Shown: piece after piece, positions 54,745 through 64,000 of the stretch
How positions within the stretch are numbered: the stretch's first letter is position 1
Layout of the letters: each line of letters begins with the position of its first letter
NCBI GenBank assembly: GCA_011503125.2
Contig: WWBZ02000073.1
Coordinates: 1,240,001-1,304,000 of the forward strand
Direction of reading: 5' to 3'
Source: Botryosphaeria dothidea
Taxonomy: Eukaryota; Ascomycota; Dothideomycetes; Botryosphaeriales; Botryosphaeriaceae
DNA: 64,000 nucleotides
Notes under the pieces: model-generated
The model's input: only the letters and a program-made list of their open reading frames with translations
Databases searched by the model: none
What the model was told of the DNA's origin: nothing
Position numbers and translations under genes: made by a program

Positions 54745-57700
54745 TCAGCTACTGTGTGATCTCAGGAGAAGCTGCCATCGAATTAGTTACTGCGCATTGT
54801 CGCTGCACCAGTTGAATGCTTACTCTGTCCACGTGGTCAGACTGATCTGCCGCCAGTAGCTTCGGACTCTCTTTACCCGCCGCACCCGTTTCCGTGTATC
54901 CGCGGTTGTCCAATTGTGGCCGGCGTGGCGTACCTCTGGGTGTGGCCTGTTTTGTGCCGTCTGGCGTCTTCTCGTTGCTCTCGTTCTGACCGTACTCATC
55001 CTTCTCATTCTGAGAAAGTGCCATGCGTTGCCGATCTTGCTCGAGCAGGGCTCCACCAAGGGTTGCGCAACGCAGGATGGTCTGGATAAGCTGGTTCTGC
55101 TTGAGCGGTTTTGAGAGATAATCCTATCATCTGTCAGCATAGTCATGATGAATGTCTTCACATTGCGTTCACTCACGTCCATCTGGGCTTGGAGGCACTT
55201 CTCCCTATCACCGACCATGGCGTGTGCCGTAAGTGCAATGACAGGCGTCGGCGTAAGGTGATGCTCACGCTCGTACTCCCTGATCTTGGCTGTTGCCTCG
55301 AAACCTCCCATGACCGGCATCTGTACGTCCATCAAAACGACATCGTACTTCGTCTTCTTGATCTGTTCGAAAGCCTCGAGACCGTTGTTAGCCACAGTGA
55401 CGTTGTGGTGGTACTTTTGCAGGATCTTGACCGCCAGGCGCTGATTGACCGCATTGTCTTCTGCGAGAAGGATGTTGAACGACTTGGATTGGTTAGATAT
55501 GAGGGGGGCAGCTCTGCCATCCAGAGCCGGGATCAATGCGTTGCCCAAATCAATGGGCAGGCAAGGAGTTGTGATGAAGCTCGAAATACCGTCTTCCAAA
55601 GCAGATTTCAAACTGATGGCGACCCTGGGAGTGACCATGACGAGGGGAATGTATTTGAACCGTTCCTCTCCACGAAGCTTGCGTGCAGTCAAATTGCAGT
55701 CAACGATGACGCAGTCATACGCGTGCTTGCCAGGGCTTGGAATCTCCGACAAGGGAGTATTTTCGTCCGTATGAATAACATGTGGGCGGAGGTCCAATGC
55801 CTTGAGATGGTTGACGATCTCCTCGCCGTAGCCGGTCTTTCCTTGGTCGATGAACAGCACGGTGTGTTTGCTGTAGGGCGAAAGCTGAGGTTGAATGGCG
55901 CTGATGTCCGGATTCCCGAGCCTCACCTTGCAGGTGAAGTAGAAAGTACTACCGCAGCCGAATTCGGACTCGACCCACATCTTACCACCCATGAGAGTGA
56001 CGAGTCGTTTGGAGATGGATAGACCCAAGCCAGTACCACCAAATTTCCTCGTCGTTGAGCCATCGGCCTGCTGGAAGGTATCGAAAATGAGGTTGAGCTT
56101 ATCGCCGTGGATACCGATGCCAGTATCAGAGACAGCGAACTTGAAGATATATTGGTCTGGTTTGCAGTCGATTTGAGGAGCCATAGATATAGCAACCTTG
56201 ACCTCGCCGTGCTCGGTGAATTTGATTGCGTTGCCAACGAGGTTGAGGATAATCTGTCTGAGCCTGAAAGAGTCACCAATGACATAGTCAGGGACGGAGC
56301 TGTCGACCTGATATGCCAGGTTGAGTCTCCGTTCATTGGCCCTAGACGATAGTGATTTGAGGGCGTTGAAAATTGTACCGCGAAGGGAGAACGGAATTTC
56401 TTCCATGACCATACGGTTGGCTTCAATCTTGGAAATATCCAGGATATCGTCGATGATGGTCAGTAGTTGGCCAGCGAGGTTGTGAACGATCGTCAGCATC
56501 TCACGCTGCGAATGCGTGAGGTCCGTATCGAGAGTCAACTGCGTCATGCCGATAATTCCGTTCATTGGCGTACGGATTTCGTGCGACATGTTCGCCAGGA
56601 ACTCGGACTTGGTCTTGTTGGCCAATTCGGCAGCTTCCCTCGCCGCCGTGTTCCTCTGGATACTCTCTCGCAAGCTGGAAACCATTTTGTTGATTTTCCG
56701 CTTGAGTTCGTCCATCTCACCAGCAGCTTCCACGGTGATCTGAGTGAATTTGCCGTCTGTTGCAGCCTGCGTGATGTCCCCGAACGCCCTCACTTGTGAT
56801 GTCAAGTTCTGAGCCATGGTGTTGACGTCCGCAGTGATCTCCTTCCAGCGCCCGGTAATACCTTCAACTTCAGCTTGACCGCCCATCTTTCCATCAACGC
56901 CGACATCTCTTGCGACGCGCTTTACAGCAAGTGACCATTCATCTAGTCTTGCAACCATGTCGTTGATAGTATCCTTCAAAAGGCGAATTTCTCCTTCCGC
57001 ATCGACATGTACACGACGTGTCAAGTCTCCGCGAGAAAGAGCGCTCGTGACGTCGGAAATACTGCGCACCTGGAGGGTCAAATTTTGCGCCATTGTGTTG
57101 ACGTTGTCGGTCAAATCCTTCCATTTGCCTTCAACATTCTCAACTTCGGCCTGCCCTCCAAGCTTGCCTTCTGTGCCGACTTCTCTGGCCACCTTGCTGA
57201 CTTGATACGCGAAATCGTTTAGACGATCCACCATGGTATTGATCGTGATCTTTAGTGCCAAAATTTCACCTCTGACTTCGGCCTTGATCTTCTTGCTCAA
57301 ATCACCACGGGCGACTGCAGTTGTGACCTCCGCAATTTCTCGGACTTGGGTTGTGAGGTTGTCGGCCATACCGTTGACATTCTCCGTCAAATCCTTCCAA
57401 GTACCTTCGACGCCGTGTACCCTGGCCTGCCCACCAAGGCGACCTTCAGTACCGACTTCTCTGGCAATCTTTGTGACCTCGTGCGCGAATTGTTGCAGTT
57501 GGTCCACCATGGAGTTGATGGTGTTCTTGAGTTCAGCGATTTCACCCTTGCACTCTGCCGAAACTTTCCGAGTAAGGTTTCCTTGCGCGACGGCCGTCGT
57601 GACTTGGGCTATATCGCGCACTTGCGTTGTGAGATTCAAGGCCATGGCGTTGACGTTGATCGTGAGATCGTTCCACATGCCCTGGACACCTTCTATCCTT

Positions 57701-58864
57701 GCCTGTCCACCGAGAATACCTTCGACACCGACATCGCGAGCAACTCTTGTGACTTCTGATGCGAAAGAACGGAGTTGGTCCACCATGGTGTTGATCGTTT
57801 CCTGAAGCTGTAGAATTTCTCCCCTCGCGGGACGCTCGATCTTGCGACTGAGATCACCGTGGGCGACTGCCGTTGTGACTACTGCGATTTCTCGCACCTG
57901 TTCCGTGAGATTCCGAGCCATGTCGTTGACTGCAAATGATCAGTATCGAGCCTTTCAGGCAACATGCAAGTAACATACCGCTGTTGGTCAACTCTGCCCA
58001 AATACCGTCGACGCCCGTCAGGACAGCCTGGCCACCAAGACGGCCCTCCGTGCCGACCTCTTTGGCCAGGTTTGTGACCTGACTGGCAAAATCCTGAAGC
58101 TGGTCCACCATGGTGTTGATAGTGCGTTTGAAAGTCGTAATTTCAGGGTCCATCTCCTTGGCGTGAATCAAAACCTTTTTGCTGAGGTCGCCATGCGCGA
58201 CAGCCGTAACGATGCTACCAATTTCTCTCAAGGCCTTCTGGAAAGCCAGGTTGGCCTGCTGATGCTTCTGGAGCTCACGCTTGAGAGCCCCGATGTCCTC
58301 GATGCCATGGCCGAAGGCCTTATCCTGATCCCGGAGCTGCCGGGTGACTTCGGCGCTGAGGCTATCTATGTGTTCCCGCTGGCTCTGGATCTGTTCGGCC
58401 TGTTTGTTCAAGTGGTCGCGCAGGTACGCAAGCTGGTCTTCCGTCAGCTGCGCCGCGGGCACCGCCCGCTCGCCTGGCGTTTCCTTCTCCTTCAGCCAGT
58501 TTGTGACCCATGAGGCCTGTCGGTCCCGGCCGGCAATCGCGCGGCTCTGCGGCGTCTGCAGCTGATTGTTTTCGCCCGGGAAAGGAGAGTAGAGATTTGG
58601 TTCGCCAGGGGTGATTGGGAAAGTGTTGTTGTCGACCGTCCGGGCTTTCGCCTCGAGATACTGGACGCGCGACGACAGGGCTTGAATTTCGCGCTCGAGC
58701 GCCCGCTTCGTCTCGCTGTCGGGGCCCGGCAGCGTCAAGGAAGCGGCCTTCCCGCCGTTGGCCGCAACCTGGCCGGGAAAGGACCTGTCGCTCGCAGGAT
58801 CATGCTGCTTCGCGAGGTTCGACAGGATAGCGACGAGCGCTTGAGCAGTCTCGTCGTGAGACAT
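54745..58864 (-). CDS. NIK1: Group III HAMP hybrid histidine kinase (NIK1/Os-1)
   Basis: Four exons (minus): 58864-57979, 57929-55177, 55123-54824, 54771-54745; 1321 aa, the usual length. A coiled-coil N-terminus is followed by six HAMP modules of about 90 aa (repeating VTTAVAx[12 protein letters not shown], [15 protein letters not shown] and GxWKDLTxNVN). Then the histidine kinase: phospho-His in [16 protein letters not shown] (about residue 744), [10 protein letters not shown] (N box), DTGIGI and [10 protein letters not shown] (G boxes). A C-terminal receiver holds the acceptor Asp in [13 protein letters not shown] (about residue 1160) and DYLSKPL. It has no transmembrane helix; it is the cytosolic osmosensor upstream of the HOG MAP-kinase cascade and is needed for dicarboximide and phenylpyrrole sensitivity. 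The last intron puts LLLRSHSS in a 27-nt final exon; that end is less certain than the rest. Confidence 0.96.
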
Positions 58865-61254
58865 CGTAATGACGCACGATTACAGCGTGGTTCTCACACC
58901 GTGCATTGGGCCAGGAAGTCGGGGAGGGTTGTGGTCTGGGTCCGCGGACTGGGGGAGGTGCGAGGCTGCTCGTACGACGGCGGGGAGCGCAGGGCTTGGG
59001 GAAAGATGGGATGGGTGGCGAAGCGGTGCAGGACAGCACCACTGAAGGGAGGCGGAAGTAGAAGCGGAAGAAGCAAAACAGCAGCCCTGGCCCGAGGGTG
59101 AAGGGACTTCGCAACGGCGCAGCGTACGAAAAAAGGAGCGTGGTGGAGAGGCAGTCGCAATGCAGAAGGCTCCGTCTGCTCTCGATGGGCGGCCACTCTA
59201 GCGTGTATCTGGGCAAATCAATCGAGCGCCCCGGCGGACCAGGGGGGCTAGACGACAAAGGTTCAACGCCGCCGCGATGGCTTTGGCCAATTTCTGACGT
59301 AGTGAGAGCACGCCGCCCGACAACACAGGGGACGTGCGCGGGTGCGGGCGGGCGTGCTGGCGGACAGCGACAAAGGAAAGCGTGGCTAGGCGGGCGGACG
59401 CGTGCCAGGAAGCCCATGACAAGCCTGCTGCCAGCACGCCTCGTGGTCGCCATTCTTGGGGCCCGCGATCTCTGACAGGCAGGCGGGCAGGGCCTGGGGC
59501 TCGCCCAGCGTCGGGCGAAAGGTGCGCGATGCAGCAGCTCTGCCGACCGCTGTGGCGCCGGTGCTGCGAGCCATAACGGCGCACACACAGGTGGAAGCAA
59601 GAACCCTCCGCGCCGCTGCTCGCTAGCACGCTGCCGCACGCTGAGCGCCCCTATTCTGCCCGTTGCGGCTGTCCTGCTCGCCGTGCAGCGCAGCGCAGCG
59701 CGACGCGCGCATCGTCGACGCCTCGCGTGTGTGTGACGGGCGCCGGCTCGAAAGCCGCCCACGCGCGGCTTTGCAGCTCCCGAGCACACCAATCGAGGAC
59801 GGGCATCGAGGGCGCACAATATGACTCGACAAGGGCAATACGAGCACCTGGTAGGCGATTCGCTGGTCGGCCCCGTCGCGGTGAGCGCGTGTGTGCACGC
59901 AGTCGACGCCCGCCCGCCCGCTCGCTCGCGTCGCCGCCTCGAGCGGAGGACCAAGGGACGCACGAGACGCAGCCAAGGTGCGGTGTTTGCGACGTGCTGT
60001 GCTGGTCCATCTCTCTCGGTTCGCAGCGCACGAGTCTCGTTTCAGACAGCTTTTTAAGCTCCGCCGATCGCTGGAGCCCATCCAGTTTTGGCTTCTGCCA
60101 TCGCGCGGCCGCCTGCCGCTGACTCTCGCGCAGGGTTTCAGCAGCTTTTCAGGGTCCCGCGCCCGCCCGCTAATGTAGCCTTGCAGCCCAGCCAGCGCGA
60201 CCAGGGCTGACGGGCGATGGGCTCAATTCCTACCTCACCTATCCATCTATCTACAATTCGCACCCGACGGTGAGGAGATCTGCCTGCCACTCTCACCGCA
60301 CCCCGTCTCAACCGCGAGCGAAGATCAAATCCCACCACAATCTCGGCCCGAATCGGCCTCTCAGCGCGCGCGCTCCGCCCCAAAGCACCAGCCGACTGCG
60401 CCTGCACACGTCTTGTGGGGTGGGTTCGCATTGCCAGGGAAAATTCGACAGCCGGCACCACCCGCCAGATAGCCGCCGCGCCGTCGGCCGGGTCGTACAT
60501 AGCCTGTGGCGCTGCAACGTCGCCATATGTGCTCCATGCCGGGAGCCCGCCCGGACGTACAACGCATGCACGCCATTCGGAGATAAATGATCTCTCCTGG
60601 CGCGTTGGGCTGCCTTGGAACCCAGGATAATTCTCGGTGTCGACTCTTGTTATTACTGAAAAAGTGAGATCCGTGAAGCTTGGACCGCGACCACGTAGAT
60701 CCGGCAGGTGACCCCCGGAACGGGCCTCCTTCTCTTGCAGCTGCCGCCACGCTGCGCTGGGTAGCGCGTCGGAGGCCCATTGCCACGCCTCCTGCGCCAT
60801 GTGAAAGAGGCGTAGGCGGCGTGATGGGCGTGCCGGTGAGCATGGGAGTCGCCAATCTCCAGCAAGAAATCAACCACTCGATGCCCTTGCCGAAGCCGCC
60901 ATCTGCCCACCGTCTGTGGCGAGGGAGTCGAGTGGGGGCACAGGGTCTTGCGGATTGGCGGATAGAGGAATGATCACTCCAGCACTCAAGCACTAGGCCA
61001 CCGCCAAGCTGGACGGCTGCTTGATCAACAAGCAGCCCGTGGTCCTGCCATTGAAAGGGTGTCCGACTTCCGGATGGGAAGAAAAAAAGTATTTGTGAGT
61101 CTTTGGTATTTCCGGTCGGACGACGTCCGACGCCCTCATTGGAGCAGATATTAGCTATAGTACGCGGGGGTATAGATGCTTCCTGAACGGATGTGCGTTC
61201 GCTAACACGTTGGCCACTTGGGTCGACCTCCTTCGCCACAAGAGCCTCATTTCC
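58865..61254. other. NIK1 upstream region and Laa2-like 3' region
   Basis: 2.4 kb, very GC-rich up to 60100. It should contain the NIK1 promoter and perhaps a long leader. Several frames over 100 codons (notably minus 58800-59963) are Arg/Pro/Ala/Ser-rich and occur on both strands at once, the signature of high GC, not coding. No gene called. Confidence 0.5.
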
Positions 61255-63151
61255 TCATTTCCTCACTTTCTTGGCGTGCTTCACGAGGTTTTCAATAACA
61301 CCCTCGAATGCCTCCTTGTCGCCGATTGCGCTTTCCTTGCGCTTGATCCAATAATCCAGAACCTCATCTGCTCGCTTCTGCAGCTCCTGGAGCTTCTTCA
61401 CATGCTCCTTTAATTCCTCGATCGTCAAGTTCTGAAGTGCGGCATCAGTGGTAGAACATAGCATGGTGACAGCCGTGATGTCGAATTCCGGTGGAGGTGG
61501 AGGTCCCCGTCTTTTTCGCTCCGCTTTTGATGATGATGAATTCACCGATGTCGACGAATCATTGCCCTCCTTCTTGAGCTTAGAAACTGCGCCGTTCGCT
61601 CGTTCGTCAGAGGATACTCGTGGAGACCGCTCTCCGGGAATGTTGATGGAGGGTAGTATCAGCTTTTTCTGCTTGCTGGCAGGAAGAATCTCGTCTAGGT
61701 CAACAGGCACTCCTAAAGAAACAAGAAACAGCCGTCTGATACGAGAGCGGACCCAATTTGGTGGCTGCAGCGGTGGCGGGGCTACCAATTGTGCCCATAG
61801 GGAGAGGCTTCTTTCTGACAGGAGAGAAGGGTGAATATCTTGCTCTATCGTGGGGTGATCCGGGAAGGAGGATTCAAAGATCTTGTCCACAGATGTTTGG
61901 GTGGCATCTAGAATTTCTGCTGTGCTGCCAAGATCGTCGAAGCTTGGGACTGGCTGTAGGGACTGACGTTAGCTGGCCCTTGAGGTTCCTTGATGACGAA
62001 ACAATATCTTTATGAAAAACTCCATTTATAAATAGACACTCGTTACTTACAAGTGAAGGTAGAGGGTCAGGTACAGAAGGTAGAGGGGTAGGCTCTTCAA
62101 AAGCATCGGCGCTTTCATCTCCCACATTTTGGAAGCCATCATCGAAATCACCAAAGTCGTCTCCGAAGTCCTCCTCCCCACCTTCCTCAAAGTCGTCAAA
62201 GTCATCGCCGAAATCATGATTGTTATCCCCAGTCTTCGATTCCTGGGCAGGCTCCGATACTTGAGGTGCTCCCTCATCCTCCTCGAGCTTGTCATGATCG
62301 GCATCAGCGGCGGTAGCGTCTGCAGGGGCGCTGTCGTCTACTTGGTCCGATCTATCAGAGGCAGTTGGTGATCCTTGTCCCGTCAATGGTTCGCTGACGA
62401 AACCAGAAAACAGAAATATGGTAACTAACCTTTGGGTGGCTCTGGCACCTTGAGGATGACATCGGGAACAGCGTCAGCCCGATGATGCTCGTAAGCCTCA
62501 GTTCCAGGAATCTCGCCGTGGCTTGGCTTATCGTCGATCCTCTCGACGACAGTCCTTGGGATGGGAGTGCCTCCGGGGGACAACGGAGTAGAGGGGCGAT
62601 CAGAGGCACTAAGCCTCGACGTGCTTCTACTACGAGTACCCTCCGGAACGATTTCCACTTCATCCGGGACTGCGTCTTGCATTCGCATCTTGTATGCTGG
62701 TGTGCCAGGGACCTCTCCGTAACTGGGCTCGTCGTCGACCTTTTCGACGCGTGTAACAGGCACTGGAGAGGCTGCGGAGGATCGATCGATAGCTGAGTCG
62801 CGGCCTTCCGAAGCGTCAGAGAAGTGGTCTTCTCCTTCCGAAGACTCTATACGGGCCGTCAGCTGGTGAACAACGCAAATCCGAGCTCGACGAGAAAAGG
62901 ACTCGGATGGAAGGGGTGAAACAGCCAAGGCTGCGGGGAAACAGCCAACGCATGGACGACGAAAGGCGCAAACGCGATTTCAACGTGCGAGCAGCGCATA
63001 ACTCTGAGAGACAATGCTCGGGAAAGATAAGTGCGCGACGCCGATGACTACTCTTGCGGGGCACTCGCAGAAAGGGTGCTGACTGACCTAGCTCATGTGC
63101 ACCGGGGTCCTGCAGCTCCACGCTCTTCCGTGGAGGCTCCAGGTCGGACAT
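61255..63151 (-). CDS. Laa2/DUF5102-like acidic protein (clathrin-adaptor accessory candidate)
   Basis: Four exons (minus): 63151-63088, 62846-62430, 62373-62051, 61953-61255; 500 aa. The N-terminus (MSDLEPPRKSVELQDPGAHE) joins ESSEGEDHFSDASEGRDSA. Then come two tandem copies of a roughly 40-residue unit, DDEPSYGEVPGTPAY..DAVPD and DDKPSHGEIPGTEAY..DAVPD. An acidic stretch repeats DFGDDFDDFEE and DFGDDFGDFDDGFQ, the Asp-Phe type motif that binds adaptor ear domains. The C-terminal domain (FESSFPDHPTIEQDI, LWAQLVAPPPLQPPNWVRSR) ends in a helical segment (IEELKEHVKKLQELQKRADE). Layout matches the fungal DUF5102 family of yeast Laa2, which links AP-1 to Laa1 at the trans-Golgi and endosomes; assignment is from memory of that pattern. 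The acceptor of intron 2 (GACAAG) was chosen because it alone keeps frame and PPKGSPTASD. Intron 1 is 241 nt. Confidence 0.75.
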
Positions 63152-63602
63152 GGCAGACGGGTGTTGGGAGTATCTTAGGTAGCAATTTGGACCAACGAGG
63201 GCCGTTGGATTTGAGGAGAAATAGAGCTGAGGCTCGAGGAGTTGGATGGTCGACGTATGTTGTATAGATCAGCCTGGCCGCTGTAGATTGGGGCAGTGAT
63301 CGCCCGCCGGAGGACGGATTAAGCCTCGATCCGTGCAGGGGGGCCTGCAGCTTTGGTTTGGCCCGACCGACCAAAACACGCTCCAGCACTGAAGCTGCAT
63401 CGAGCAGCACCTCAACCGCCGATACCCAACCCAATTCCCCCGATCCCGTCCAGCGCGCGCCCTCACTCCGCGCCTCCGCCGCTCCGCTGCCCGTCGCGCC
63501 AATCCTCAGTACGTCGCCGCCCGCCTGTGTTGATTTCTCGCGCCGAGTTCGCGAACGCGCATCCCGACTCAAACACTAGCTCTGCCGCCCATCTAGTTCG
63601 CC
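63152..63602. promoter_or_regulatory. Bidirectional spacer Laa2-like / FG nucleoporin
   Basis: 451 bp between outward-facing start codons; it should hold both promoters. CT-rich leader sequence precedes the nucleoporin ATG on the plus strand. No TATA box stands out. Confidence 0.5.
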
Positions 63603-64000
63603 ATGTCCAACGACGCTTCCAAGGAGCAGTCGAAGTTCAGCTTCGGTGGTGGCGGCTCCCTCTTCGGCGGAAACAACAACAACAACAACGCATCTGGTAG
63701 CAGCTTGTTCGGCAACAGTACTGGAAATAAGCCTGCCGCCAGCGGAGGCAGCCTTTTTGGCGCGAGCGCGGGTCAGCCTTCCTCCAGCACACCAAACACT
63801 TCTGGGACAAGCTTGTTTGGTAACGCTGGTGCTCCTGCTGCTTCTGGCACGTCTCAGTCATCTATCTTCGGCGGTGCCACGGCCGCAACTGGCAGCGGCA
63901 CCAGCCTTTTCGGCAGCGGTAACAGCTCCTCATTCAAGACTGGCGGTACCACCCCCGGAACTGCTCCTTCCACGACCCCGGCCAAGCCTACGCTCTCCTT
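63603..64000 (+). CDS. NSP1: FG nucleoporin, probably Nsp1/Nup62 type (5' part)
   Basis: ATG 63603 opens a frame that runs off the window after about 132 residues. The visible part is all Ser/Gly/Asn/Thr-rich with FG motifs at regular distance: KFSFGGGGSLFGG, SSLFGNSTG, GSLFGASAG, TSLFGNAG, SIFGGA, TSLFGSG, then a TTPGTAPSTTPAKPTLS stretch. Such phenylalanine-glycine repeats form the permeability barrier of nuclear pores. The start with FSFG and mixed LFG/FSFG repeats fits Nsp1 in filamentous fungi, but other FG nucleoporins (Nup98/Nup49 types) begin similarly and the deciding C-terminal coiled coil lies outside the window. It is divergent from the Laa2-like gene. No intron is needed in the visible part. 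Confidence 0.8.
   Translation, partial: MSNDASKEQSKFSFGGGGSLFGGNNNNNNASGSSLFGNSTGNKPAASGGSLFGASAGQPSSSTPNTSGTSLFGNAGAPAASGTSQSSIFGGATAATGSGTSLFGSGNSSSFKTGGTTPGTAPSTTPAKPTLS

Noticed and set aside
57000..58200. Repetitive DNA inside NIK1
   Set aside because: It is explained by the six homologous HAMP modules, not by a separate repeat element.
58800..59963. 387-codon minus-strand frame upstream of NIK1
   Set aside because: Arg/Pro/Ala/Ser composition, overlapping long frames on the other strand, no ATG-anchored domain; typical of very GC-rich spacer DNA and overlaps the NIK1 N-terminus.
1..64000. CRISPR array, rRNA, insertion sequence or transposon
   Set aside because: No spaced repeats, rRNA words, terminal repeats, transposase or reverse-transcriptase motifs were seen on either strand.

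Overview
The window is nuclear DNA of a filamentous ascomycete (Pezizomycotina). Evidence: about 40 short spliceosomal introns, mostly 48-60 nt, with GTAAGT/GTGAGT-type donors, CTAAC/CTGAC branch sites and YAG acceptors; fungus-only proteins (SomA/Som1-type LisH regulator, group III HAMP histidine kinase, Zn2Cys6 regulator, LaeA-like methyltransferase, SFP1); and no bacterial operons or Shine-Dalgarno sites. A Dothideomycete is my guess, but it is inferred from gene style only. I saw no tRNA, rRNA, transposon or CRISPR array.

Layout. 0-5.5 kb: a small Cys-rich protein gene (minus) whose frame is cut by a TAA, an APH-like kinase (plus) and a monocarboxylate-type MFS transporter (plus). 7-13 kb: an unnamed two-helix membrane protein (minus), then the U5 snRNP 40-kDa WD40 protein (minus) head-to-head with the TRAPP subunit BET3 (plus). 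13-22 kb: SomA/FLO8-type regulator (plus), PP4 regulatory subunit 2 (minus) and the APC/C activator Cdc20 (minus). 24-28.3 kb: a Zn2Cys6 regulator and a SAM methyltransferase, divergent from a 514-bp spacer. 30.8-34 kb: a second Cys-rich HPYRDG protein and an F-box protein. 38-40.4 kb: SFP1-like C2H2 regulator (minus). 42-47.4 kb: tRNA-dihydrouridine synthase 3 (minus) divergent from an ADIP/TinC-like coiled-coil protein (plus). 48.7-58.9 kb: an Uls1/Rad5-type SNF2-RING ATPase and a NIK1/Os-1 hybrid histidine kinase (both minus). 61-64 kb: a Laa2/DUF5102-like acidic protein (minus) divergent from the start of an FG nucleoporin (plus), which is cut by the window end.

Most genes are housekeeping or signalling genes with no pathway link to their neighbours. 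The exceptions in arrangement are the divergent pairs (SNRNP40/BET3, Zn2Cys6/methyltransferase, DUS3/TinC, Laa2-like/nucleoporin). Gene models were built by hand from splice signals and frame closure; every multi-exon model given with full coordinates sums to a multiple of three.

The least explained items are the two paralogous small proteins sharing an exact Cys spacing and an HPYRDG motif (one broken by TAA), a tandem PGT-x-AY/DAVPD repeat in the Laa2-like protein, a probable GC-AG intron in the F-box gene, a 9-nt microexon in BET3, an SFP1 intron that sits between zinc-ligand histidines, and two unusually long spacers (4.0 and 2.2 kb) between convergent genes.
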